Below are positions 1 through 7,800 of a stretch of DNA of 64,000 nucleotides, piece after piece. The notes beneath the pieces are model-generated. The model ran no database searches and was not told where the DNA came from. It saw only the letters and a program-made list of their open reading frames with translations. The stretch spans positions 169,999-233,998 of the forward strand of contig NZ_LRPB01000045.1 in NCBI RefSeq assembly GCF_001592945.1, in the 5' to 3' direction. The translations under genes and the position numbers were made by a program. Positions within the stretch are counted from its first letter, which is position 1; the number at the start of each line of letters is the position of its first letter. Source of the DNA: Roseivirga seohaensis (GTDB lineage: Bacteria; Bacteroidota; Bacteroidia; Cytophagales; Cyclobacteriaceae).

Positions 1-980
1 AAATTACCGGAGCCGAAAAAATGAAGCTCTTCCCTACCAATATGGCCATGATTGTGAATGACTTTTTGGTAGAACACTTCCCGAATGTGATCGATTTTTC
101 TTTTACGGCTAAGGTAGAAGAGCAATTTGATGAAATTGCCAGTGGTAAGCAGGAATGGCCAAAAATGATTGCGGCCTTTTACGGAGATTTCCACCAAAAA
201 GTAGAAGACACAGAGCAACTGAACAGATCAGACATTAGCTCGTCTCGCGAATTGGGTATCGATCCGGAGAGCGGAAAGCCATTGATCGTTCGTATGGGTA
301 AATTTGGTCCTATGGCGCAAATTGGCGAGGCCGATCCTGACGATGAAACAGCCGAAAAACCAAAGTATGCCAGTCTTAGAAAAGGCCAGTTTATAGAAAG
401 CATTACTTTAGAAGAAGCGCTTGACCTGTTTAAGCTACCGCGTACTGTTGGCATGTATAAGGACAAAGAAATTATTGCTGCCATTGGGCGTTTTGGGCCT
501 TATGTAAAGTATGAAGATAATTTCGTTTCATTGCCAAAAGGCGTTGATCCTTTGGATGTTGAATTGGAAGAAGCCATCTCGTACATTAAGGAAAAACTAG
601 ACGCAGACGCCCCTATTTATACTTACAAAGGTTTGCCTGTTCAGAAAGGAAAAGGACGTTTTGGGCCATTTATCAAATGGAACAATATGTTTATCAATGT
701 CAATAAAAAGTACGACTGGGATAATTTATCTGATAATGACATTGTTGAACTGATTGAAGATAAGCTTCAGAAGGAAATCGACAAGGTGGTTCATAATTGG
801 GAAGATGCCGGAATCAGGGTAGAGAAAGCCCGTTGGGGACGACACAACATTATTAAAGGAAAGACAAAGGTTGAGCTTGCTAAAAATGTAGATGTTACCG
901 ACATGACGCTAGAGCAGGCCAAAGCCGAAATAGAAAAGGCCGCGCCAAAGAAAAAACCTGCCAAGGCCAAGAAGAAGTAA
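1..980 (+). CDS. topA: DNA topoisomerase I, C-terminal part (5' end outside the window)
   Basis: The reading frame is open from the first complete codon (base 3), so the gene starts before the window and only about 326 C-terminal residues are present. The first ATG in view, at 21, is internal. The visible part begins in the end of the type IA topoisomerase core (TNMAMIVNDFLVEHFPNVID) and continues into the lineage-typical C-terminal repeats, each with an FGPY/FGPF core (GRFGPYVKYEDNF, GRFGPFIKWNNMF), ending in a basic Ala/Lys tail. The enzyme relaxes negative supercoils. The active-site Tyr lies upstream and cannot be checked. A strong terminator follows directly, so topA ends its transcription unit. 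Identification is firm from the repeat pattern. Confidence 0.93.
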   Translation, partial: ITGAEKMKLFPTNMAMIVNDFLVEHFPNVIDFSFTAKVEEQFDEIASGKQEWPKMIAAFYGDFHQKVEDTEQLNRSDISSSRELGIDPESGKPLIVRMGKFGPMAQIGEADPDDETAEKPKYASLRKGQFIESITLEEALDLFKLPRTVGMYKDKEIIAAIGRFGPYVKYEDNFVSLPKGVDPLDVELEEAISYIKEKLDADAPIYTYKGLPVQKGKGRFGPFIKWNNMFINVNKKYDWDNLSDNDIVELIEDKLQKEIDKVVHNWEDAGIRVEKARWGRHNIIKGKTKVELAKNVDVTDMTLEQAKAEIEKAAPKKKPAKAKKK

Positions 981-990
981 AAGCATACCC

Positions 991-1030
991 AGACCTATAA
1001 GGTTTTTAAAACCTTATAGGTCTTTTTTTT
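991..1030 (+). terminator. Rho-independent terminator of topA
   Basis: A nearly gapless inverted repeat with 16-bp arms (AGACCTATAAGGTTTT and its complement) is followed by eight T. It starts 10 bases after the topA stop. The arms are perfect and the T tract is on the + strand, so it terminates topA. The A tract is short on the other side, so bidirectional use is unlikely. Confidence 0.9.
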
Positions 1031-1191
1031 AAGATAACCTACCTGCTACTTATACAGTAAAAGTCCACTTTTCCGTCATTGCGCCTTCGCTGAAGCTTCA
1101 GCGCAAGCGTTGCGAACCTAGCAGAATCTAACAATTATAAAGGTGCGTAGTGAACAATCTTATCTAAGCGAAGCTATACCCCCAATAGCTG
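1031..1191. other. Non-coding spacer with a degenerate palindromic element
   Basis: No plausible gene is present. The stretch contains a perfect 16-bp palindrome, CGCTGAAGCTTCAGCG, at 1088-1103, preceded by CCGTCATTGCG and followed by further AGCGAAGC-like words. It looks like a decayed dispersed palindromic repeat. It ends where the 83-bp repeat begins. Confidence 0.5.
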
Positions 1192-1274
1192 CCATTATTT
1201 GGTGTTTAATAAGAAAGTTTTAATAAATTACATGAAAAATATACGTAACTAGTTGCGTGTATAGACACGTTAGC
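1192..1274 (+). repeat. 83-bp repeat, copy 1 (upstream of the RloC-like gene)
   Basis: This matches bases 6347-6429 at 77 of 83 positions without gaps. It contains a 24-base palindrome-like core at 1239-1262 (arms around ACGTAACTAGTTGCGT); the two positions that break it are both T opposite G, so a single-stranded hairpin would still pair. It ends in ACACGTTAGC. The next gene starts 29 bases later. Similarity to the other copy stops sharply at the GTTAGC end, as expected of a recombination boundary. Confidence 0.85.
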
Positions 1275-1303
1275 AGTAAGCCTATAGAAACAACACAATC
1301 ATT

Positions 1304-3574
1304 ATGATTTCTTCCTTAACTATAAAAAACGTTGCGACTTATAACAATATAAATGGCGTGACTATAAATGACTTGAAGAAAGTCAATTTCTTTTTCGGGT
1401 TCAACGGATCAGGTAAATCGACCATCTCTAAATACCTTAGAAATCTGAGCTTAGCTGCACCACAACAAAGCCAGAATTTTAACAGTTGCTCAAATATCGG
1501 TTATGACAATTCACTACATCAAATATTGACATTTAACGAGGAATTTATTGAAGAAAATTTCCGAAGAAGCGCTGACCTCAAAGGAGTATTCTCTTTAAAT
1601 CAGGCTAACGCAGCAATAGAACAACAGATCACAGACGAAGAAGCAGCAATTCAAGCATCCGAAATATTAAAAAGTAAATATCAGAGTAAGATTGATGGTC
1701 TTGAAGCTGACAAGAGGGCTAAAAATGATGCACTTTTAAACCATTGCTGGAATCAAAGACCTACATTCTCGACCTTTTCAAAAATTAGCCTAACCCATTC
1801 TGGGAGTAAACCAAACCATTTGCATGAAATCCGTAGAATTCTCCAAAACCAATATCAGATTTTAACCATACAGCAATTAACAGAGCAGTATCAAACACTC
1901 TACGAGCAAGACCTGAAGGAGATTCTTCAAAAAATAAATACACATTCCTATTTGACAATAAGGAGGACAGAAGTTCATCTAGAAAAATTATTACAGGAGG
2001 TGATTGTAGGAAATGAAGATGTCGATATAGCTGCTTTGATTACAGCCCTTGGTTCAAGGAACTGGGTAGAACTCGGATTAAACTTTGTAAAACCTGATAA
2101 TAATACTTGTCCTTTTTGTCAAAATGAAACTATTGACTCAGACTTGAGGGAGCAGTTTGAAAAGTATTTTGATGAAACTTATAAAAACAAACTTGCCGAG
2201 ATTTCAAAGCTGAGAGATCGCTATCAACAGGAATCAAATAACTTGATTGCTAGCATCACAGCTATACAAAATGTTTTTAATCCAAATAACCAAGTTTCAA
2301 ATCTTGTTCTTATACTCACTACTTTTTTTGATAATAACCTTGAAATTATAGATTATAAAATCTCGCATTCAAACGAAAAAAAATCTATAAGATCCATTAG
2401 TACTTTAAAAAATACCTTGTCAGATGTTCTAGATAAAATAAAGACCAACAATCAACTTTATAAAGACCTTGACGCAAATAGGCAAACGCTTCTTAAGGAC
2501 ATTTGGAATTTCATGGCGGAACAATGTAGGACAGAAATTAATAAATATGATGAAAGGCTAACTAAATACTCTCGAATCGGTGGGGTAGCGGCAGAATTAA
2601 AGAATAAATATTCCGACAAAATTGTAGCCTCTAAGCAGAATATTGAAAATTTGAGAAGCCAAACTGTAAACACAAAAGACGCAGTTGACAACATTAATCT
2701 AATTCTAAAAAATGCTGGATTCGAGGGCTTCGAAATTGCCGAAAAGGATAAAGTCAACAATATATCGAGATACTTCCTCAAGCGACTAAACGCAACAACC
2801 GCTAATCCAATTTTTAAAAGCCTTAGTGAGGGGGAAAAAAATTTCATCTCTTTTCTGTACTTCTTCCAGCTTTGCGTAGGAACCGATGATTTGCAAAATA
2901 ATAGCACCAAGAAGAAGATCATTGTAATTGACGACCCAGTTTCTAGCTTGGACAGTCAAGCGTTGTTTATTGTGGCATCTCTAATTCATTCATTAATACT
3001 TAGAAAAGGAGATAACCCCAAGGCCGATAAAATGCTTCTAAAGAATACTACCCTTGCCCAAACTTTTATATTTACACACAATATTTATTTCTACAAAGAA
3101 GTAACGTTTGAAAGAAGACCCATTTGCACGGACTACTGGCATTACAGAATTACAAAGCAAAATAATCAAACTTCAATAACAGGAAACTACAACAAATCTG
3201 TCTTTGATGACTACTCCCTGATGTGGAAAAACATTAAAGATTTAAAAGCTAATATTCCGAATGACTCTTCCTTGAACATTATGATCTCTAACTCGATGAG
3301 AAGAATTATTGAGAGTTATGTGAATTTCATTGGATATGGAAAAGACTCTTGGGCAGCATTAATCAATGAAAATCAAAACGACCCAACTTATTATGTAAAG
3401 TACTCTTTCATTGCGACAATAAATGATGAAAGCCATAAGGTATCTGCGCTGGACAACGCCTATTACCAAAAGATCATTAACGAGCAACCACAGACACTCT
3501 TCACAACTTTTGCCAGCATTTTTAAGTCAATTGGCAAGGAACATTATGAAATGATGATGAACGAACAATTATAA
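1304..3574 (+). CDS. RloC/PrrC-like AAA ATPase, probable anticodon nuclease
   Basis: A 756-residue protein of the AAA_13 (PrrC/RloC) type. Seen: Walker A GFNGSGKS at residues 32-39, a long helical middle with a zinc-hook-like CPFC at 269-272, an ABC signature LSEGEK at 507-512, Walker B with DD at 543-544 and SSLD after it, and a switch His at 592 (FTHN). Near the C terminus come R666-x3-E670 and H711, in the order and context of the Arg-Glu-His triad of PrrC and RloC nucleases. In that family the ATPase restrains a tRNA-anticodon nuclease that is released during phage infection or DNA damage. The zinc hook plus triad favour RloC over PrrC. No hsd restriction genes are nearby, which suits RloC, usually free-standing. 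The gene lies between the 83-bp repeat and an attC-like site, and its AT-rich sequence differs from topA. Nuclease activity is inferred. Confidence 0.8.
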   Translation: MISSLTIKNVATYNNINGVTINDLKKVNFFFGFNGSGKSTISKYLRNLSLAAPQQSQNFNSCSNIGYDNSLHQILTFNEEFIEENFRRSADLKGVFSLNQANAAIEQQITDEEAAIQASEILKSKYQSKIDGLEADKRAKNDALLNHCWNQRPTFSTFSKISLTHSGSKPNHLHEIRRILQNQYQILTIQQLTEQYQTLYEQDLKEILQKINTHSYLTIRRTEVHLEKLLQEVIVGNEDVDIAALITALGSRNWVELGLNFVKPDNNTCPFCQNETIDSDLREQFEKYFDETYKNKLAEISKLRDRYQQESNNLIASITAIQNVFNPNNQVSNLVLILTTFFDNNLEIIDYKISHSNEKKSIRSISTLKNTLSDVLDKIKTNNQLYKDLDANRQTLLKDIWNFMAEQCRTEINKYDERLTKYSRIGGVAAELKNKYSDKIVASKQNIENLRSQTVNTKDAVDNINLILKNAGFEGFEIAEKDKVNNISRYFLKRLNATTANPIFKSLSEGEKNFISFLYFFQLCVGTDDLQNNSTKKKIIVIDDPVSSLDSQALFIVASLIHSLILRKGDNPKADKMLLKNTTLAQTFIFTHNIYFYKEVTFERRPICTDYWHYRITKQNNQTSITGNYNKSVFDDYSLMWKNIKDLKANIPNDSSLNIMISNSMRRIIESYVNFIGYGKDSWAALINENQNDPTYYVKYSFIATINDESHKVSALDNAYYQKIINEQPQTLFTTFASIFKSIGKEHYEMMMNEQL

Positions 3575-3589
3575 AATAAATGAAAAAAA

Positions 3590-3663
3590 AGCCTACTGCT
3601 AATCGAATACACAGCCTCGCCATTTGTAACTGACGAGGTGCGCTTCCCGATACTTCGTTAGGG
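3590..3663 (+). other. attC-like recombination site candidate after the RloC-like gene
   Basis: The left arm AGCCTACTGCTAAT (3590-3603) matches the reverse complement of the bases at the start of the unit (1269-1282) at 11 of 14 positions, with differences that are transitions. The site also has outer arms CTAATCGAA (3599-3607) and TTCGTTAG (3654-3661), complementary with one bulged T, and inner arms CCTCG (3615-3619) and CGAGG (3634-3638). It ends in GTTAGGG, close to the integron core GTTRRRY. Joining the two ends in a circle would give an arm pair of about 16 bp. This is the design of an integron attC site; the assignment is inference. Confidence 0.5.
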
Positions 3664-3748
3664 ACACACCACCAAGCATACAAGTATTCACGAAACAAGA
3701 GCTCTGGAGAGGCTGAAATTACCAAATCATCACCTTTATTTAACTCAA

Positions 3749-4252
3749 ATGCTCAACCCAAACCTCCAAATCATTACAGACAATTTCTACAAGCCACTAG
3801 GCTTTGAACTCACCAACTTTGAAGCAGAAAGGGAAAGTCAAGATTACGGAGCCTGCATATTCCAGCTTAATGGCTTACAGATTGTTAGTAGAAAAGCGAA
3901 GGTCACTCCTACTAAAATTGGGCAGTTTGTTACACTTTGGAAACGATTGAACAATGGTTCCATCCAGCCTTTTGATGTTTCGGATCACATTGATTTTGTA
4001 GTCGTTAATGTAAGTGCTGAAAATGAACTAGGGCAGTTCATTTTTCCTAAAAAGGTGTTGCTAGAAAAAGGGGTTTTCTCCACCGCTTCCAAAGAAGGAA
4101 AAAGGGCCCTTCGAGTTTACCCTTTATGGGACAACCCCACAAGCAAACAGGCCCTCAAAACGCAGCAATGGCAATTGGATTACTTCCTAGCGATTGGTGA
4201 GAACGGTAAAACAGATGTAGAGCGTGCTAAAGCGTTGTATTTGAATGTCTAA
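3749..4252 (+). CDS. MepB family protein
   Basis: A soluble protein of 167 residues with the MepB-family core: YGACIFQLNG near residue 31, the K-VTPTKIGQFVTLWKR stretch, the IDFVVVNV strand, GQFIFPKKVLLEKG, and RVYPLWD near the end. MepB lies next to the MepA multidrug pump in Staphylococcus, but its biochemical role is not established and no MepA-like gene is here. The length fits the family. The gene begins 86 bases after the GTTAGGG end of the attC-like site, so it could belong to a second cassette, but no matching complementary end was found after its stop. Family call is sound; function is unknown. Confidence 0.8.
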   Translation: MLNPNLQIITDNFYKPLGFELTNFEAERESQDYGACIFQLNGLQIVSRKAKVTPTKIGQFVTLWKRLNNGSIQPFDVSDHIDFVVVNVSAENELGQFIFPKKVLLEKGVFSTASKEGKRALRVYPLWDNPTSKQALKTQQWQLDYFLAIGENGKTDVERAKALYLNV

Positions 4253-4372
4253 ACTTGGCCATTTAAATGATATCACTTGTCTTATTGATGGGCTTGGGCT
4301 ATCTTTCTTTTCAGATTCCTTTATACTTTTTTAGGAAATGACCCTATTACACTAATAACTAAATTACAGTTT

Positions 4373-6214
4373 ATGAAGAAATTATCGGTACTGAATATAG
4401 CGGCTTGTTTTGCGCTGCTCTTTTTGGGCTTTTTACCCATGGCCAATGCACAAAAGGCCGTTCCTGTATTCGAAAATGGCGAAGCACAAATTGTTCCCGC
4501 CTTCAACGATCCTGAAAAATGGATTCGACATGACCTTTGGGTTGAAACAGAATTTGACACGGATGGAGACGGCAAACCAGACCGCATGCATGTAGATGTT
4601 ACTCGCCCGTACCAAACCGATACAGAAGGTTTAAAACTACCTATTGTTTATGAATCGAGTCCTTATTTTGCGGGAACCGCTTCTTTGTCGGATGGTGTAT
4701 TATGGAACGTTAAACACGAATTGGGCGCTACCCCACCTGCAAGGGTAAACCCTACGGTAACGCGCAGAGGCGAGCGACCAATCATTTCAAATTCTCAGAT
4801 TAGAACATGGGTGCCACGTGGCTATATCGTGGTGCACTCTTCCTCTCCGGGCACAGGCCTTTCTCAGGGCTCTCCTACCGTGGGTGGCGACAATGAATCA
4901 TTAGCCCCCAAAGCGGTAATCGACTGGCTAAACGGTAGAGCAAAAGGCTACACCAGCCCAAACGGAAATGAAGAAGTAAAGGCCTATTGGAGTACTGGAA
5001 AAGTTGGTATGACGGGTACTTCCTACAATGGAACCATTCCATTGGCCGCAGCCACCACAGGCGTTGACGGTTTAGAAGCCATTATTCCTATTGCACCAAA
5101 TACTTCCTACTACCATTATTATAGATCGAACGGATTGATCAGATCTCCGGGAGGTTATTTGGGCGAAGACATTGATGTGCTTTATGATTTTATTCACAGC
5201 GGTGATGAATCGAAACGTGCTTATAATAATAAGACTGTAAGAGACACGGAAATGAAGAACGGCATGGACAGAATTACAGGCGATTACAATGACTTTTGGG
5301 CCGGCCGTGATTACTTGAATGATATGGGGCCGATGAAGGCGGCACTATTAATGTCGCATGGTTTTAACGATTGGAACGTAGTACCTGAGCATAGCTTACG
5401 TATTTATGAAGCCGCAAAGGCCAAGGGCATTCCCAGCCAAATATTTTACCACCAAGGCGGACATGGTGGCCCTCCCCCAATGAGCATGATGAACCGTTGG
5501 TTTACCCGCTATTTACATGGGATAGAAAATGGGGTAGAAAATGATGCAAAGGCTTGGGTAGTGAGAGAAGGCGATGCAATGGACAAGCCCACCGCTTATA
5601 CCGATTACCCCAATCCAGAAGCAAAACCTGTGCAATTCTATCTATCGAAAGGCGCTCCTAAAGCAGGTGGACTTAGCACTAAGCGTTCGGCAAATCAAGG
5701 CAAAGAGACTTTGGTAGATAATTATTCTTTCTCGGGTGCCACTTTAGCGCAAGCCGAAATCACCGAACATAGATTGTTATATGTTTCTCCAGTGCTTACT
5801 GCCCCAGTACATATTTCTGGTACGGTGAAAGTTTCAATTAAACTAGCCAGCAGTAAGCCTGCCGCTAACCTTTCGGTTTGGTTGGTTTCTTTGCCTTGGA
5901 GAGAAGGTAGAAATTCTAAAATTACCGATAACCTCATTACCCGTGGTTGGGCCGATCCTCAGAACTATAAATCATTAAGAGAAAGCAAGCCTTTGGTACC
6001 AGGCAAATTCTACGAAATGTCTTTTGATTTACAGCCAGACGACCAAATTATTGCTGCCGGACAGCAAATTGGCGTGATGATTATGTCTTCTGACCGTGAG
6101 TTTACGCTTTGGCCAGCACCAGGCACCGAACTCACCGTTGATTTAGACGGCACCAGCATTTCCATTCCTATTGTAGGCGGAACAGCCGCTTTTGAAAAGG
6201 CAATGAAGAAGTAA
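4373..6214 (+). CDS. Secreted Xaa-Pro dipeptidyl-peptidase-like hydrolase (S15/CocE)
   Basis: A 613-residue exported alpha/beta hydrolase. An N-terminal signal peptide (about 1-26, ending MANA) is followed by the S15 catalytic domain. The nucleophile elbow is GTSYNG with Ser217; the acid is probably Asp333 (HGFNDW) and the base His364 (QGGHGG). The C-terminal jelly-roll domain of PepX/CocE enzymes covers roughly 400-600. The family removes Xaa-Pro dipeptides or cleaves acyl esters; a periplasmic peptidase role is the more likely one here. The gene has its own terminator and stands between two accessory units, so it is probably an ancestral resident of the locus. Start chosen at the ATG that gives the clean signal peptide. 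Confidence 0.85.
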   Translation: MKKLSVLNIAACFALLFLGFLPMANAQKAVPVFENGEAQIVPAFNDPEKWIRHDLWVETEFDTDGDGKPDRMHVDVTRPYQTDTEGLKLPIVYESSPYFAGTASLSDGVLWNVKHELGATPPARVNPTVTRRGERPIISNSQIRTWVPRGYIVVHSSSPGTGLSQGSPTVGGDNESLAPKAVIDWLNGRAKGYTSPNGNEEVKAYWSTGKVGMTGTSYNGTIPLAAATTGVDGLEAIIPIAPNTSYYHYYRSNGLIRSPGGYLGEDIDVLYDFIHSGDESKRAYNNKTVRDTEMKNGMDRITGDYNDFWAGRDYLNDMGPMKAALLMSHGFNDWNVVPEHSLRIYEAAKAKGIPSQIFYHQGGHGGPPPMSMMNRWFTRYLHGIENGVENDAKAWVVREGDAMDKPTAYTDYPNPEAKPVQFYLSKGAPKAGGLSTKRSANQGKETLVDNYSFSGATLAQAEITEHRLLYVSPVLTAPVHISGTVKVSIKLASSKPAANLSVWLVSLPWREGRNSKITDNLITRGWADPQNYKSLRESKPLVPGKFYEMSFDLQPDDQIIAAGQQIGVMIMSSDREFTLWPAPGTELTVDLDGTSISIPIVGGTAAFEKAMKK

Positions 6215-6252
6215 TGAGTACTGTTTAATTAGTATTGAGTAAAAGGATTAAC

Positions 6253-6287
6253 GCCCGTTTCTTATGGTAGAAGGAACGGGCTTTTTG
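6253..6287 (+). terminator. Rho-independent terminator of the S15 peptidase gene
   Basis: The arms GCCCGTTTCTT (6253-6263) and AAGGAACGGGC (6271-6281) pair with a single G-T and are followed by CTTTTTG. It lies about 40 bases after the stop. Confidence 0.85.
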
Positions 6288-6346
6288 TTGGGAAAATAAA
6301 AACACCCTTTGAGAATATATATCCGCAATAAGTTTCTTTACAACTA

Positions 6347-6429
6347 CCATTATTTGGCGTGTAATAAGAAACTTTTAATAAATTACATGAAAAATATACG
6401 CAACTAGTTGCGTATATAGATACGTTAGC
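6347..6429 (+). repeat. 83-bp repeat, copy 2 (upstream of the DMP19-MORN gene)
   Basis: This matches copy 1 at 77 of 83 positions. Here the core is a perfect 24-bp palindrome (6394-6417) centred on CTAG, with ACGCAACTAGTTGCGT at its middle. A second weaker arm pair, TGTAAT and ATTACA, lies upstream within the repeat. The copy ends in ATACGTTAGC, after which the two loci differ. The gene begins 28 bases further on. Confidence 0.87.
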
Positions 6430-6457
6430 TGTGATGCTAAAAACACGACCGTACAAA

Positions 6458-7774
6458 ATGACAAAGACTAAAAAAACATTATTCGGTGGACTTTTAATAA
6501 CTGCAATTACAATATTGACAATGAACATATTTAACTTATTCGGACAAAACAAACAACAAGACGACCCATATTGGGAGTTTGACCAGACTAAGCATTTCAG
6601 ACCAAAACTGGACAGGGGCGAGTTTTTCAAGTTAACAGGTTTTGACTTTGGTTGGTTTATTCTTGAGCCAATTTCAGGATTTATCCAAGACAGAAAAGGC
6701 GAACTGACAAAAGGTAACACAATATCTTACGGACAAAAGGCACTTTATTATTGGTGGTATGTTGACGCTCAAGTTACAAATGGTGGGTTTACTCAATTTT
6801 ATTATAACGATTATGGAATATATGTGCCGACAATAATTAAAGGTCTAAAACATATTGGCGACAATAAAATGGCGGAACTTGTAAATCGTTCTTACGAATT
6901 ATATTTGAAGAAAAACAAGAAAATAAAAGATGCTAGAAAAGGTGGTTTAGAAGCTTTTAGTAATCTGTACAAAGAAATCACAGATTTTGACGAGCTTGAT
7001 GACGAATACTACAAACTCAATGAACAGACAATGAAAAACATTGAGAATTACATTCGTAAAAATCCAAATGAATTTTGCTTAGATGAAGACGGAAATGAAT
7101 TTGATATGTCATTTGTTGGCGAATTAAAAATATTCTATTCCCCAGACAAACCAAAAGAAGTTATTCCAGTTTCCAATGGTGTTGTTTCAGGCACGTACAA
7201 AAGCTACTATGAAAATGGTAACCCAAAAGAAATAATTGAATACTTAAATGGCGAACAAGCAATCGAAAGAATTGAATTTTACGCAAACGGGAACAAGAAA
7301 TTTTCAATCTCAAAATCAGACAACCCAAAGGGTTACTTGCATTCACATTTTTACGAAAATGGAAATTTGAAATCAACAGAAATCTATGTTTCTAAGTATG
7401 ACAGAGATGGGAAATGGGTACAATATTACCCTAATGGTCAAATGAAAAGTGAAACAGAATTTATTCAAAAGGAATTTTTTGTTAAAAATTGTTGGAAAGA
7501 AGATGGAACGCAAGTTCTTAAAGACGGAACAGGTTTGTACATAAATGAGTATTCAATCTTTGACGGTGTTGTTGACAGAAACGAGCAGGAATATAAAAAT
7601 TATAAAAGGGACGGAAAGCAATATTCATATAGTAATGGTAAACTGATATTGTACCAAGAAATGGTTGATGGAAAAGAACACGGAGTGACAAAGACCTATG
7701 ACGAAAATGGGAACGTAAAGGAAGAAACTATCTATGAAAATGGAAAGGAAATATCAAGAAAGAAAATGAAGTAA
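6458..7774 (+). CDS. DMP19/DUF4375 domain protein fused to MORN-like (YwqK-type) repeats
   Basis: A protein of 438 residues if the ATG at 6458 is used (MTKTKKTLFGG); GTG 6431 and ATG 6434 are in frame upstream but overlap the unit end. Residues about 5-25 are hydrophobic, a membrane anchor or signal. Next comes a DMP19-like (DUF4375) domain with YYWWYVDAQVTNGGFTQFYYN, roughly 90-210. From about 240 to the end there are MORN-type repeats of the form YYENGNPKE, FYENGNLKS, YYPNGQMKSE and YDENGNVKEE, as in YwqK-family antitoxins. DMP19 of Neisseria is a DNA mimic, and YwqK repeats occur in immunity proteins of polymorphic toxins; a protective role is therefore plausible but not shown. The gene is AT-rich and sits in a cassette-like unit. 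Confidence 0.75.
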   Translation: MTKTKKTLFGGLLITAITILTMNIFNLFGQNKQQDDPYWEFDQTKHFRPKLDRGEFFKLTGFDFGWFILEPISGFIQDRKGELTKGNTISYGQKALYYWWYVDAQVTNGGFTQFYYNDYGIYVPTIIKGLKHIGDNKMAELVNRSYELYLKKNKKIKDARKGGLEAFSNLYKEITDFDELDDEYYKLNEQTMKNIENYIRKNPNEFCLDEDGNEFDMSFVGELKIFYSPDKPKEVIPVSNGVVSGTYKSYYENGNPKEIIEYLNGEQAIERIEFYANGNKKFSISKSDNPKGYLHSHFYENGNLKSTEIYVSKYDRDGKWVQYYPNGQMKSETEFIQKEFFVKNCWKEDGTQVLKDGTGLYINEYSIFDGVVDRNEQEYKNYKRDGKQYSYSNGKLILYQEMVDGKEHGVTKTYDENGNVKEETIYENGKEISRKKMK

Positions 7775-7782
7775 CAATAAAA

Positions 7783-7796
7783 GCACCACAGCAAAC
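7783..7796 (+). other. Unit end complementary to the start of the same cassette-like unit
   Basis: GCACCACAGCAAAC, 8 bases after the DMP19-MORN stop, pairs with GTTAGCTGTGATGC at 6424-6437 at 12 of 14 positions (one of the exceptions is a G-T). The same relation holds for the RloC-like unit. A GTTAAAT, fitting GTTRRRY, follows at about 7825, but the hairpin between is weak. Confidence 0.45.
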
Positions 7797-7800
7797 AGCA

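Noticed and set aside
3749..4252. mepB as a second complete cassette
   Set aside because: Its start follows the attC-like GTTAGGG, but no sequence complementary to that start was found after its stop.
4321..4587. Minus-strand open frame over the start of the S15 peptidase gene
   Set aside because: It is antisense to a signal peptide and a conserved domain and shows no family features.
6262..6720. Minus-strand open frame of about 150 codons
   Set aside because: It crosses the terminator, the 83-bp repeat and the start of the DMP19-MORN gene and has no domain-like sequence; taken as a shadow.
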